Part shown: in pieces, positions 1-11,531 of the stretch
How the letters are laid out: every line of letters begins with the position of its first letter
Position numbering within the stretch: position 1 is the first letter of the stretch
Origin: Forficula auricularia
Lineage: Eukaryota; Arthropoda; Insecta; Dermaptera; Forficulidae
DNA length: 64,000 nucleotides
NCBI GenBank assembly: GCA_024734495.1
Contig: JALMQS010000225.1
Location: 5,916,519-5,980,518, forward strand
Direction: 5' to 3'
Notes under the pieces: generated by a model
What the model was told of the DNA's origin: nothing
The model's input: only the letters and a program-made list of their open reading frames with translations
Database searches by the model: none
Program-made: the position numbers and the translations under genes

Positions 1-560
1 AATTTCATTTTTCCTTTTCAAAACAAAAATAATGAAATGATTTATGAACTGCAAAAAATTCGCAGGCTGAATCATGGAAACTATTCAAATTTACGCGGTT
101 CCATTAATTTAATTAATTACAAAAAATATATTTAATGTTTCTTAATTTAAAATGAATTGGAGTCTTTCATTTCAAAATTACAATTATATTTCAAATTTGC
201 CTGGTTAATGAAAATCGATTGGAGCCACCAGTTTAAAATTCAAGCTGACAATTATATTTCAAATTTGCCTCGTTAATTAATATATATTTAATGTTTCTTA
301 ATTTAAAATCTATTGGTGTTTTATCATTTTCATTCGAGTTCAAATGAATACAATATTATCTCGACACAGTCTAAATCAAAAATATATAGTTTTAGTAACA
401 GAAATCAAAATATAATTATTAATGTTTCAATGGCTTAATGGCTAGAGCTAATGCCCTTAGTTCAAGAGTTCGTCGGTTCGATTCTAGGCAAGACTGTAAT
501 TTTTTTAGAGAAATTTCTCTAAGCGTTGTTACAAATTAATCTAGACAAATATATATAGTA
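1..560 (+). mobile_element. tRNA-headed SINE-like repeat, family A, copy 1 (cut by window edge)
   Basis: The same sequence recurs at 6708-7360 in this orientation and at 40205-41010 inverted, so it is a dispersed repeat. Near its right end (about 428-492) is a tRNA-like segment. An A-box-like TGGCTTAATGGCTAGAG is followed about 40 bp later by a B-box-like GGTTCGATTCT, which suggests an internal RNA polymerase III promoter. The left end runs off the window. Calling it a SINE is inference from the tRNA-like boxes and the copy number. An AT-rich DNA element that captured a tRNA is the alternative. Confidence 0.55.
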
Positions 561-1673
561 TAATAATACCTACTGAGTTTGCGTTGATCTTTTACATTCA
601 AGTAGTTAGGCAGTGTTTCATCCATGTTATTGATGACGCACGAAACTTATCTGAATGAATGAATCAAAAACAATACACGTAAAAAAATAATAATACAATC
701 ATACTTCGAGAACATTAAAAAACAATAAATAAAAAAAAAACAATTCTCCAAGCATGGCTGGTTAACTCGATTCGGTTTCACAAAGCGTAAAAAAAAATGA
801 ATAAAAATAAAAAAATAAACGGATATCGATATTTTCCAGGTAGTCAAATTCCAATGCAAGAGATGGATCAATTTTCACAGACCATGAATTATTATTATTA
901 TTATCACCTCGGACAGTGGTTTCGTTGCGTTGCGTTGGCAAGTGTCAGGTTCTTCTTTTGTGTCTACCATAATTACGTCATCGTGTTGGTTATTTGTCCC
1001 CTCTCCACACCTGGACCATTCCGTTCCACGCTTAACCAGCGTATTCTAAACTAAATCAATCGTGTAATTTATAATAATAATAAAAAAAAAACATTGTTCT
1101 TTACAGCTGATAGATTGTGTTAAGTGGTTGGTTGGTTTCGACTTCTCTCGAGAATGTTTCATTTCACCCGTTGCAACGGGTTGGCGTGAACGCGTTGATT
1201 ATGTCAACGGCCCTCAGGAGACAAAGCCCTTGAGGGCCTTCGAGACCACGTCAAAGGGTGAAGTCAACCGGACAAACACACACCAGAATAACCGCGAGAG
1301 AGAGTGTTGCAAGATGCAATTGTGAACATGTCCGCGAAACCTTCACGAACAAAACGTTACATGGGAGGAACAAACGAGCGGATCCAATTGATTTTTTAAG
1401 GGCAAAGGGCGACTTTTTTTCATGTCACAACCCTTACAAAATTTCTCAATCGGTTTTATTTATATGGATGACCCATATAGTAAAGAATATTGTTCGATAG
1501 TAATCCATATAATGAAATCTTCTTTTCAATTGACCAATATATTTAACAATAAAATAATCCTGAATTTGATAAAAAAAAAAAAAAAAAACGTTATAACTAA
1601 ACCAAGCTTTCGCTTATAAACATTTTCAAGATCTAATAATACAAAAATCAAATACAAAATTGTTCTAGATATA
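561..1673. other. Non-genic stretch with a more complex island at about 905-1400
   Basis: The outer parts are A/T homopolymer-rich with nothing recognisable. The middle has higher GC, unique sequence, a near-palindromic CCGTTGCAACGG and a GAGAGAGAG tract. Short open frames here have no recognisable domain. It could be a regulatory island, but no element can be proven from sequence alone. Confidence 0.4.
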
Positions 1674-2169
1674 CAGTGGTACCTTGAGATACGAATTTAA
1701 TTCGTTCTGTGATCATCGTCGTAGGTATGTCAAAAAAATCGTATCTCAAAGCAATTTTTCCCATTTAAAATAATGTAATATATACTAATGCCTTCTAGCG
1801 ATATGAAACTAACCCAAAACACAATTAAATTAACATAATATACACAATTTGTATATAAATAAACGAGTAATAACACACATGTTTATTAATTTGTTTATTA
1901 ATCATCACTATAACGTCAGGCCTTTTTGGCCTCACTTTCCTGACTTTCACTGCGTGAGACCTTCATAAGGTAACGATCAAGAGAAGTCTGTTTCTGCCTT
2001 CTTTTTAAAATGTTACGAAAGAATGTGAGACACCTATCATCAAATAAGACACATCGCAAATTCGTATCTCAAATTTTTCGTTGTATGTCGATGTATAAAT
2101 TTTAGAATATTTCATGTTGTATCTCAAAACATTCGTATGTTAGGACATTCGTATCTCAAGGTACCACTG
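1674..2169. mobile_element. Pogo/Tigger-like non-autonomous DNA transposon (MITE)
   Basis: The ends are inverted copies of CAGTGGTACCTTGAGATACG and are flanked on both sides by TA, the target duplication of Tc1/mariner/pogo elements. CAGTGGTACC-type termini are typical of pogo/Tigger relatives. Variants of the terminal motif (TTCGTATCTCAA) recur inside the right arm. There is no transposase open frame. The termini are clear, and assignment to pogo rather than another TA-inserting family is by motif resemblance. Confidence 0.8.
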
Positions 2170-2171
2170 TA

Positions 2172-2579
2172 TAGTAATTAACAAATAAATAAATCATATA
2201 ATAATAAATGCACTGTTACAATGTTTATTTAATTAAATAAAAAAAATATATATTTGGGATATATATATTTCTATATATATAAATAATTGAAAGGGAAGAT
2301 AATTATTTATATATATTATTGAAATTGAAACTCAATTATTGTCGACAACAAAAGTTTTATAATTAACTGATGTGTAAACAGTAAACAAAACAAAATTCGA
2401 TATTCTGTTCCCTCAAGCATATACTCGTATTGGAAGCACAGCGAATGTCGGCCGTTTTATCCCTCGTCAAATACACGGTATGTTTCAATAAAATAGAAGT
2501 TTATTAAAAACGCAAAAAACAAATTTACTTACTTTTGAAAATATGTTTGCTTTAAAATAGTATGGAAATCTTTGGAGTA
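2172..2579. other. AT-rich stretch, nothing recognised
   Basis: It is mostly short TATATA and AATAAA runs, with one more complex patch around 2400-2480. No repeat boundary, splice-bounded exon or RNA gene could be supported. Confidence 0.5.
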
Positions 2580-3417
2580 CACCAATACCTCCACTTTGCG
2601 TCGGGGTTACGTTCCAAAAAAACACGACGCAAAGTGAATTAAGATTTTCTATAGCAAATCATGTAAAGATCGAAGATAGGTTCCAGGGTTACAAAAATAC
2701 TACTTTTTAAAAAGAAAATTGAACAAAGTAAACATTTAAAAAACAAAAATAATATAAAATTTTATTACATACATACAAAAAACAAAAAAAAACGTATTCA
2801 ATTAAAACAAAATAAACTATTCAATTAATTTATGAAAAACAAAATTAAAATTAATCACTGTCTGATGAGTCCATAGTGGCTGTTGTCGTAAGTCGGCTTT
2901 CTTTCACAAAAAATTGGTCCAATGTTTGCTGAACAGCTTTTTTTTCAACGTAAAATAAATTTCATTTGCATTACCACCAAGAAGAAGAGTCAGTCTATCC
3001 TTGCTAGCTTTAAATCCTAAATATAAAAATAAATTGGAAAAATATTTACCTTTTTTGTAACCAGAAACAACCCGTAAAAATTTATAAAAATTTATTATTC
3101 TCTTTTAAAAAAAGCACAACACACTACATAATTGAAACTGAACTCTAAAATTAGTAAAACAAAGTGAAAATAAAATTGTATTAAAATTGCGTTGATTTTC
3201 AGTTAGAAAGGGAATCCCCGAGTTTTGATGGCATGGCGCAATTAGAAACAAAAGTGGTGCCATCTTTTAGAAAAAAAAAAGAAAATTTCAAAAAAAAAAA
3301 AAATTAAAGACTCGAACCCAAAACAACGCAACCTACAGTGAAAATTAGTACTAATTAAGCAGCGACCCAACTTCGAAAAAAACGCAAAACGAAACGACGC
3401 AAAGCGAGGTATTGGTG
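2580..3417. mobile_element. TA-inserting TIR element with CACTTTGCGTCG termini
   Basis: The left end CACCAATACCTCCACTTTGC and the right end GCAAAGCGAGGTATTGGTG are inverted copies, bounded by TA on both sides. The element is 838 bp and its coding potential is destroyed. The TA duplication and end structure fit the Tc1/mariner/pogo superfamily, though the family is not one I can name. Confidence 0.75.
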
Positions 3418-3459
3418 TATTTGAATCAATGAGAAATAACAGATATGCAAAATGCTGGA

Positions 3460-3742
3460 CAGTGATTAATTTTAATTTTGTTTTTCATAAATTAATTAAA
3501 TAGTTTATTTTGTTTTAATTGAATAAGTTTTTTTTTTGTTTTTTTGTATGTATGTAATAAAATTTTATATTATTTTTGTTTTTTAAATGTTTACTTTGTT
3601 CAATTTTCTTTTTAAAAAGTAGTCTTTTTGTAACCCTGGAACCTATCTTAGATCTTTACATGGTTTGCTATAGAAAATCTTAATTCACTTTGCGTCGTGT
3701 TTTTTGGAACGTAACCCCGACGCAAAGTGAGATGTATTGATG
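3460..3742 (-). mobile_element. Second, truncated copy of the CACTTTGCGTCG element, inverted
   Basis: This is the reverse complement of the first roughly 290 bp of the neighbouring element at 2580. It contains the same terminal block (ACTTTGCGTCG and the GGAACGTAACCCCGACGC segment) and ends at TGATG followed by TA. It lies tail-to-tail with the complete copy about 40 bp away. Confidence 0.75.
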
Positions 3743-3744
3743 TA

Positions 3745-4526
3745 CTTTGAAATAAGTCATTTTTTATTTTTTATTTAATGAGTTTTCATACTATGTATTT
3801 ATATAGGTATAATCACCCCCAGTGTTCTTAATGAGAAGTTGGCGTTAGAATATTAAATAAAAAATTGAATGAAGTGTCAGTTATTAATGCGACGAGGGAG
3901 CGAACGAGAAGAGCACTTGCAAGGATTAATCTTCTTCAGGGTGAGTGTGTCTGTCTGTCTGTCTGTTCTCCTCTTTCACAAGGCATTGTGTCAAAGGTAA
4001 TAGAGAGGAGCTTGCAAAAAGGGCGAGAATAGCGAGCGGATGTTTTCAATTTCAAATATATATCAGGTGAAGAAAGAATATACTATATATAGGAGAATAC
4101 CTTTGACTTTGAAAAGAACACCCCCGCGCCGCCCCCGCCCCCGCCAAACACCCCCATTATGAGCCCCTTGAGAGTTGAGAGGGCAATGGAGAGAGACAGA
4201 CATACAAAAGGTGAAAGTGAATCAACCCTCTCCGCGTGTGCGGGGGTGGAAATTAATCGAAAGCGTCACATTTCAGACACGCTCTGCTCTCTCTTCAAAA
4301 TGAGAAAGAAGATCAATCGACTTCACGGCTATTCAACTTTTGCTGCTCATATTTAATTTTTATTTTTTTTACCCTTTTGTTTTAGTGTGTCAGCTATCCG
4401 GGGGGGGGGAAATTAAGTATTCGAACATCTGGTGTGCGCTAATTAACACTTTGCAAAAGTAGATATACCTATAAAAAAAATTAAATTGATTTCATACACC
4501 CGTACAGCATAGAAGATTGTATTATA
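3745..4526. other. Non-genic stretch with a higher-GC island (about 3880-4440)
   Basis: The island has a (TCTG)n run near 3950, GAGAG/CTCTC tracts, a cytosine-rich CCCCCGCGCCGCCCCCGCCC segment near 4120 and a run of nine to ten G at 4400. An open frame at 4159-4356 has no recognisable domain and no convincing splice borders. A regulatory role is possible but unproven. Confidence 0.4.
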
Positions 4527-5111
4527 CAGGGTGAGTCACAAGAAACGGACGATTTTCAGGAAAGCATAACTCTGCGGATTTTTCAAAATAAAATATTTTA
4601 TTTTTATAGGAACAATCACTAAACTATGCCATTATTGTATTGAATGCTCATGAGCGAAAAATTATGTCCTACAAATGATGGCCATTTTTACGAACACAAA
4701 TTCGAAGGCGCTCTCGAATGTTTGCGTCCACTCTTGACAAAGTTTCTTTAAAGCACTGTGCAGCGAATTTTACACAAAGACCTAAGGCTTCACCCGTATA
4801 AAATTACGATAGTCTAACAATTGAATGAGCGAGATTACTAACAGTTTTTGCCAAACAATGCTTACATGTTTGAAGGAAATGAGAATTTGATGACCATCAT
4901 AATGAGGGATGAACCTCATTTTTATCGAGAGCTCCTTCGAATGTGTGTTCGTGAATAATGGGCATCATTTGTCCGACATAATTTTTTGCTCATAAGTATT
5001 CAATAATGGCATAGTTTAGTGATTGTTTATATGAAAATAAAATAATTTGTTTTGAAAAATCTGCAGAGTTATGCTTTCCTGAAAAACATCCTTTTCCCGT
5101 GACCCACCCTG
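4527..5111. mobile_element. Mariner-like fold-back MITE
   Basis: The left end CAGGGTGAGTCACAAGAAAC and the right end CGTGACCCACCCTG are inverted and flanked by TA. The inverted similarity continues inward for roughly 190 bp on each side, sharing AACAATCACTAAACTATGCC and ATTTTTCGCTCATGAGC-type segments, so the two arms could form a long hairpin around a spacer of about 200 bp. There is no intact transposase. Confidence 0.8.
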
Positions 5112-5226
5112 TATAATCGGTCACATAGATAATCTTTTTCAAGTGTTAACAACTGTTATGTTGCCAAATGATGGCATAGATCTAAAGATTAGCCTCTTGT
5201 AAATTGTGGGCCACAACCCACTAGGT

Positions 5227-5490
5227 CAGAGATGGCGAACCTTCTTAATCGACTTGGTCATTTTTGATAGGGTAGCGATTTTCACGGTTTCATAAAAAAT
5301 GCCCATAACTCCAAAAATGTGAGGTTTTTATTAAAATTTTTGAAGTGAAACTTCTTTAGCGACGTATCTTTTCTGTTACAATAAGGGTGAAATGACTCAT
5401 TAGATGGGAAATAATTTTTTTAAAACCCGGTAATAGTTCATGACAAATAAAATTTATTAAACTTAGGAAATTTAAATTATTTTAATAACA
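5227..5490. mobile_element. Possible hAT-like end plus a repeat shared with 50463-50545
   Basis: CAGAGATGGCGAACCTTCTT resembles hAT termini such as that of the element at 22817, but no matching right end or target duplication was found. The segment near 5420-5490 (AATAGTTCATGACAAATA and flanks) recurs at about 50490, which supports repeat origin. Confidence 0.35.
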
Positions 5491-6707
5491 TCATTTCTTC
5501 CCCCGTGAGCTGTGGATAAGGCTCACACATATTTAATTTTAATTAGTATCTTAAAAATGTAGTTGACATAACTATAACTAAGTATTTTTTACATTATTTA
5601 GTGCAACTTTTAATTTAATTCCTTCTCTATATCTGATTAATTTTTGTTTTAAGTTCTGGACTTTCGTAAACTGGTCTACCCCCTGTTTCAGGTTTATTGT
5701 TGAGTTTTAGGACAGCCTTTATTTGCGAAATACGCGAAATTCATCAACTATAAAGATTTATTTAAAAATTCAATAATATTATTAAAGAAGATTAACCAAT
5801 AAGTAATCAATAATCAATTAAATCAACAATCAATTAAGCCAATAATCAATTAAATCAACAATCAATTTAATCAACAATCAAATAAACAAAATCAATTAAA
5901 TCATTAATAAATATTTTTTCAAGTTTAAATTCCACTTATACTTGAACAAAATCAAGATTAATTGTTGACAATTTTTGTGTCACCCTAAAGTCAGCGATTT
6001 TATATGAAAGGGGAAAAAATAGCAAAACTTATCTTAAAATTTTATTAATGAATAAATCAGTGTATTGTGAATTTTCTTAATGGCTAAAGAAGAAAAGGGC
6101 TACGATACGACTGAGGGTGATAATAATTCATCCCCTATTTTTTTTATTTGACGTAAGGGTGTCTCTGTGTATGTGAGCGTCTATATATCTGGCACCAGAT
6201 CAAATGGCTCAAATTTCCGAACTTTTCTCTCCCCCCTATAATTTCCTTTATTATCCTCTGGAATCACATTTAAAGGATAGGAAAATTCACCCGTCCATTA
6301 GGATAAGTAGAAAAAATCCAATGAGATTAACCTTTTATAGCGAGTGAAATAAATTGAGGTTGTTTTCGAAAAATTTTCAATCAATGCTATTTTATTTAAC
6401 TCAAAAAAATGAAAAAAGTTTATAATACTAATTTATTAATAAAGTTGTTGGCCACCCTAAAAAAAGGCCCCTACTAGGAAAGAAAGGGCATTTTTGAATT
6501 TTGTTTTTTCTTATTTAAAAAAAATGGCTTTAAAGAATGATTTTTTTCTGTGTGTCTGTGTATCTAAACAGAAAATCATAGAAAGTTCGTTCTGGTGGCA
6601 ATTGTTTGTATTTTTATACCGAAATACTGAATACATTTACGGTTTTCTATCTTCAAAGCTTTCGGTTCCAAAATGAGTACATAGCAAGTGACATTATATA
6701 TATATAT
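5491..6707. other. AT-rich non-genic stretch
   Basis: Apart from the minisatellite listed separately, this holds A/T-rich DNA with weak higher-complexity patches around 6050-6320. No gene or element end could be supported. Confidence 0.5.
5795..5915. repeat. Short AT-rich minisatellite (AATCAATTAAATCAAC units)
   Basis: Five to six imperfect copies of a 16-20 bp unit, variants of AATCAATTAAATCAAC, run in a row. This is a simple local expansion. Confidence 0.7.
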
Positions 6708-7360
6708 ACGAGCTTTTCGTGCGTGCCTTCGGCCCTCCGGGCTGGTGCCCTGGCGGGTAGCGTCTCGGTACAAACATTTTATTCCTCTTAAAAAACCACA
6801 GTCCAAATGTATACCGAAAATACATCGTCTCTTAAAAGTTTCGCCTCTTTAATTTTTGAGTGACGAAGGGGGGGGGGAGATAGGAATAACTATCAATATA
6901 TTTAATGTTTCTTAATTTAAAATGAATTGGAGTCTTTCATTTCAAAATTCGAGTCCAAATTACAATTATATTTCAAATTTGCCTTGTTAATGAAAATCGA
7001 TTGGAGCCATCAGTTTAAAATCCGAGCTGACAATTATATTTCAAATTTGCCTCGTTAATTAATATACATTTAATGTTTCTTAATTTAAAATCTATTGGTG
7101 TTTTTTCATTTTCATTCGAGTTCAAATGAATACAATATTATCTCGACACAAAGTCTAAATCAAAAATATATAGTTTTAGTAACAGAAATCAAGATATAAA
7201 TATTAATGTTGCATTGGTGTAATGGCTAGAGCTGATGCCCTTAGTTCAAGAGTTCGTCGGTTCGATTCTAGGCAAGAGGGTAATTTTTTTAAAGAAAATT
7301 CTCTCAGCGTTGTTACAAATTAATCTAGGCTCTTATATATAGTATATATATATATATATA
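6708..7360 (+). mobile_element. tRNA-headed SINE-like repeat, family A, copy 2
   Basis: It begins with a GC-rich head (ACGAGCTTTTCGTGCGTGCC then GCCCTCCGGGCTGGTGCCC), continues through a G-run and AT-rich body, and ends with the tRNA-like segment at 7211-7276 (TGGTGTAATGGCTAGAGC and GGTTCGATTCT). The inverted copy at 40205-41010 shares the same head and tail, so these are probably close to the true ends. A (TA)n run follows the right end. It lacks about 100 bp present in copy 1. Confidence 0.6.
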
Positions 7361-8237
7361 TATATAGACAATTTTAAAAGTTACTTAGCTATCAATTTAA
7401 ATCCAAGATTATCGCTAAGTAATTTAATTTTTGTAATCTTTCTAAAAGACCTAATATTATTTATTATAATTCGATCTAAGAGTTTAAATTGTAGATAGAA
7501 GTATATTTTAAATTTATAGGGTTGTTTTCACCTTCTCGGAATTCGAATCCTGGCCTGTCAGAGAGTAGTGGATCTCCAATTTTGGCACTGGGGTTTGATT
7601 TCCGAGGGGTGAAAATAATCCTTCGTATAATTATAAATAATCAATTGCATGTCAGATCCAGAAGACGACAGAAAACCTCTGGTGATTTATTAAATTCATT
7701 TAAAAAATTTCAACTCTTATGGACACCAGAGATACTCGTAAAATGGGTATATCAGACGTATAATCAATTAGTGATATTGACAAATACCATATACACGTCG
7801 TTTTCTGTTAACTTGTAGTCATCCAGTTCAAGATGGTAGCTAAAAACAAGCCGCTTCTTTCATTTTCTTAAATCTTTGGAAAAAGTCAACTTTTATTAAT
7901 TTTAGTTCTTTATATTTAACGTTAATTATCTATAATAGTTATAAAAATACGTCCAAAGGATATTTTTAAAATTTAGCGATATATTATAATTAACACGCTA
8001 ATTAATTATTTTATAGATATAATTATAATTGGAATTATCCAATTAGCTCTCGCAAAAAATCTATATTTTACATGGCATTTGCGAAAATATGTTTATATCT
8101 AAAACGAACAGTTTAATATATTAAGTTCAGAATTTCAGTAGATAATATCGAAGTATTTTAGCTAATGAGCTAAAATTTAGCATATATGTTTGTATTAATA
8201 ATCTGTGCATTTTATTACAAGTTTCAATCAACATTCA
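7361..8237. other. AT-rich stretch with a weak tRNA-like patch (7535-7620)
   Basis: GGAATTCGAATCCTGG and GGTTTGATTTCCGAGGGG around 7540-7605 resemble degenerate B boxes of tRNA-derived repeats, without a convincing A box. The rest is AT-rich DNA with no supported feature. Confidence 0.3.
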
Positions 8238-8497
8238 ATTGAAAGTTTTTTGTGCCGAGAGTAGCAGAATTTTTATATATTGAAGGAGACAATAAAAGAG
8301 TGTGTCTTCTGCTGGAATTATAAATTTTATTTATTTATAACGAGACTATTGTTTCGAGGCCTTTGCCCTCTTCATCAGTCTATTACAATTGATTCACAGG
8401 GAATTAATTTATGAATGGAAGGAAACTATAGTCTCGTTATAAATAAATAAAATTTATAATTTCAGCAGACACACTCTTTTATTGTCTCCTTCAAATC
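8238..8497 (-). mobile_element. Penelope-like retroelement ends in an inverted pair
   Basis: The left arm (about 8280-8357) and the right arm (about 8420-8497) are near-perfect inverted copies sharing GGAGACAATAAAAGAGTGTG and TATAACGAGACTAT. The left copy continues further and reads, on the minus strand, through a CTGATGA - hairpin - GAAAC motif and then towards CTGCTACTCTCGGCA near 8240. The same order is seen at 55916-56110 on the + strand. Inverted partial copies and hammerhead-type motifs are known features of Penelope-like elements. No reverse transcriptase remains, so the family assignment is inference. Confidence 0.55.
8339..8380 (-). ncRNA. Hammerhead-ribozyme-like motif
   Basis: The minus strand reads CTGATGA, one extra A, a hairpin (GAGGGC AAAG GCCTC), then GAAACAATAGTC. 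This matches the hammerhead core order CUGANGA - stem II - GAAA - stem III - UH, with a 2-bp stem III (AC/GT) and C at the cleavage position. The extra base before stem II and weak stem I pairing make self-cleavage doubtful. Confidence 0.4.
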
Positions 8498-9478
8498 AAC
8501 ATTCAATTGCCATATTTGTCCAAAAGTAAATAGTCAAATTTACATAAGTGTGTTGTTTTTTTATTTTTTATTGTTGAGTATATTAAAAGTGTAGATGGAT
8601 TTATTATTTACTTTTTCAAAAAAAAAAAAGAGAATTTAGAAAGTCATTCTCGGAGAGAGGGTTAAAAATGAAAAATTGCCCTGCTGTCTGTTGTTATTGT
8701 GCGTGGGTGGGTGGATGGTCAAGCACACGGACTGACCCTCAAGAACACGCCACAACTGCTACTGCTGGTGCTTTTGTAGACAAATTGTCATAAAATCTTT
8801 TCTAGAAGATTTACAAGTATGCAGGGGGGGAGGGGGAGTAGGACATGTAGACCCCTAATGGTCCAATAAACACGTCCCGCCTCTGTGATATATACAAGAG
8901 TGAATTTGACCTCTCTCGGAGGAAATTTCCACTTTAATGTCCATGTCGGACATATTTCCCTCGGACAACAAATGTATATGCATCCACCCCCGCGTACAGA
9001 ACGAAATCCGAACGCCGGGGGCGGCGGCTTCGTTTGCGCTTAATTGAATAAGTATTGGAAATTGGAGATCAATACACGCTCTATTAGAGAGATTACACAC
9101 TGTATTACACACACACACACAATACAAAAGCATCGGAAATTGCTAAAATGACACCTTTAGGATTCTAAATACGAGCGCAAATTTACATAATTTCTAATTT
9201 CGATATATATTAATAAAAACACTTTTAAAAAACACAGACAAACAGACAATAATGAAAACTTACTTAAAATCGATTTTTCTCTACGTTTTAAGTATTTCTA
9301 AACAAAAAAAAATAAACCGGACAAGTGCGAGCCGGACAACATACAAAAGGTTCTGAAGATTTTACTACATCATCATCATTTCTGAATCTTGGGCTCCAGT
9401 ACAACACTAAATATATGAAGTTAAATTTCTTATTGTTGATAAAACCATAACAATCACATGTACGTAATTCCCTATAAA
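8498..9478. other. Non-genic stretch with a higher-GC island (about 8640-9130)
   Basis: The island has unique complex sequence including GGAGAGAGGG, GGGGGGGAGGGGGAG and GCCGGGGGCGGCGG, flanked by A/T runs and ending in a short (CA)n. An antisense open frame at 8855-9133 has no recognisable domain. It resembles other GC islands of this window and may be regulatory. Confidence 0.4.
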
Positions 9479-9550
9479 CTGAAGATGGCCCTATAAATTC
9501 AGGCCGAAACGTCTTATTATGGCAATTTTATTGGACTCCTTCAACCCACT
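9479..9550 (+). ncRNA. Hammerhead-like motif of a Penelope-like remnant
   Basis: CTGAAGA, an extra T, a GGCC...GGCC hairpin with an 11-nt loop, then GAAACG. About 40 bp further on, TTTTATTGGACTCCTTCAA resembles the tail at 8460-8497. Stem III is not well formed here (GTCTTATT follows), so this copy is probably inactive. Confidence 0.35.
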
Positions 9551-10093
9551 ACAGATTTTACTATATCTTTCAAAATACTTGAAATATCCAATTCATTATT
9601 ATTTATCGTTGATAAGGAGAGAATGAATGAATTTGTGGATTTATTTCATAAAAAGTAGGTTATAATAAAAGGCAGTCTATAAATTATTTAAATGTTTTAT
9701 TCAAATTGAAGAAGGAGTTTGAAAAAATCCCCGAAACTGCCTTTCATTATAACCTACTTATTTCGCTTACTAGTCCGTCTTTCTAAGAAAATAAATAAAA
9801 TTTATTTCATAATTTTAATTTCAGCCATTTCTAAACGCCAACGTGTACAAAAATCTTCTAAAAAAAAAGTCACTTTAGGGGTCTCTCATGCCACCATTTT
9901 AAAGGAAAATAAATTTTTAAAAAATGAGCCCAATTTTGCCTAAAAAAATCTTTTTAGAATGATTTTTTTTAATATCGACCCTACAAAAAATACTACACTA
10001 ATAATAATAATAATTTGATTAAAATTTTAATACCTACAGTTTTTGATTTTAGTAGAAAATTTAATACCTACATATAACTTGTAAACTTCAATT
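9551..10093. other. AT-rich stretch, nothing recognised
   Basis: The short open frame at 9719-9943 is lysine/asparagine-rich and of the kind expected by chance in AT-rich DNA. No element end was found. Confidence 0.5.
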
Positions 10094-10101
10094 ATCTATC
10101 C

Positions 10102-10522
10102 CAGTGATTCTCAACCTTTTTTTGTTGCGGCACACTTTTAACAATTTCAAAATTTGGCGGCACACTAACAATAAAATTTTAAAATAAAAATAATTTTGTC
10201 AAAAAAATTATTATATTAAAAATAAAATTATATAAAAAAGACGAATCATACCATTTCAATATGTTTTATTTAAGTTTGAGAACACAATACTGCATAGAAA
10301 ATATATGAATTCAACCACAAAACAAGCAACTAAATAGCAAACTGAACTACATTCCCGTGCAGTTAAATCGACCCGCGCATACAAAGTCCTTTTTTAAAAA
10401 AATAGCTATGTCGATATATAATTATATAAAATGTATATATTTTTAAAGCTTAATTATTTAGCTTTACATTAAATTATGTGAATTCACAAGAGAATTTCGC
10501 TGCACACAGATGAGAATCAGTG
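10102..10522. mobile_element. Non-autonomous hAT element with 8-bp target duplication
   Basis: The left end CAGTGATTCTCAACC and the right end GATGAGAATCAGTG are inverted, and the flanks are ATCTATCC and ATCTATCG (7 of 8 identical), as expected for hAT transposons. CAGTGNTTCTCAACC-type termini are typical of hAT relatives. The interior is AT-rich without transposase. Confidence 0.8.
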
Positions 10523-10530
10523 ATCTATCG

Positions 10531-11529
10531 GACAAATAATGATCATTGAAAATGTGACAGAATGTGACACGGGGTCTAAAAATCTTGAAATTCGTGTGAC
10601 GTAATTTATGGACGACCCCTAATTAGTTCAATTAATAAAAAAAAAATTTTCTCAAAAGTGAGACCTTATAATAGTTTTTTTTTTGGGCCTTTTTTTAATG
10701 AAAATGATAAGAGAAGGAGTTACACCAACTAGGTGCATCCCCTAAAAGTTGGTGATTTAACCGATTGCGCTACCGACCCCAAGAATATTAAAAATCAATA
10801 ATTAAAGATTTTTGCTTGTGAATAAAAAAACTCATCTATTTAGAATATTTTAAGATATTTTATCATCTGAATTAGTTTCTAGTAACATCATAAATCATGT
10901 ATAATCTATTGAATAAGGGAGTCAAGAAGGATGGGGGAGGGTCGGGGGGTGGGGGATAAGAGACTGATGACGACAAGTGACACCCGGCGAGACCAGCCAG
11001 TACTCTCCAATGACTAATGACCCCTTTAATGAACACTTAAATAAGTGCACGGAGAGATGGATGGACCGATGGACGGACGGACAGACAATCTGCGACAAGT
11101 TATTAGGTGACTTGTTTTTTATTATATGTAGTATATGTGGGGGGCCATCTGGCCTGGCCGGCCGGCACCCCTTTTGGCTTTCGCGACACCCCTTTCGTTG
11201 TTTGGGGCCCTTTATTAAAAACCATTTGTAACCGTGACATGGCGAATCGCACCGGCCCTTTTATTTTTTATTATTTTTTTATACTGTCTCTCTCTCTACT
11301 TGTGATTATGTCTTGTAGAACATGGAAGAGGACAGCGCATTAATATCGCAGAAGGGGGAGGGGGGACTCTTTTTTAGCGAGGGGGAGGACGTCGTTTAGA
11401 TTCGATTCGCAATCATGAAGAACGGGACATTTAAAAAAAATATCTGCAGAGATTTATAAGGTGAAATAAATGAGATCGTCCTCTCCTTGATGAAAATAAA
11501 TTTAGGCTTATCTATCTATCTATTCTATA
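10531..11529. other. Non-genic stretch with a higher-GC island (about 10910-11400)
   Basis: The island contains G-rich tracts, (GGAC)n-like runs near 11055, GGCCTGGCCGGCCGGC near 11150 and CTCTCTCTCT near 11290. Two overlapping open frames here have no recognisable domain. A fragment at 10715-10782 reads TAGCGCAATCGG on the minus strand, a perfect A-box match, but has no B box. Confidence 0.4.
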
Positions 11530-11531
11530 TA

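Noticed and set aside
3880..3945. Possible exon ending at GGGTGAGT
   Set aside because: No acceptor, no domain in any frame, and it does not match missing CBFB sequence.
10715..10782. tRNA on the minus strand (TAGCGCAATCGG)
   Set aside because: A perfect A-box but no B box, no T arm and no acceptor pairing; at best a truncated repeat head.
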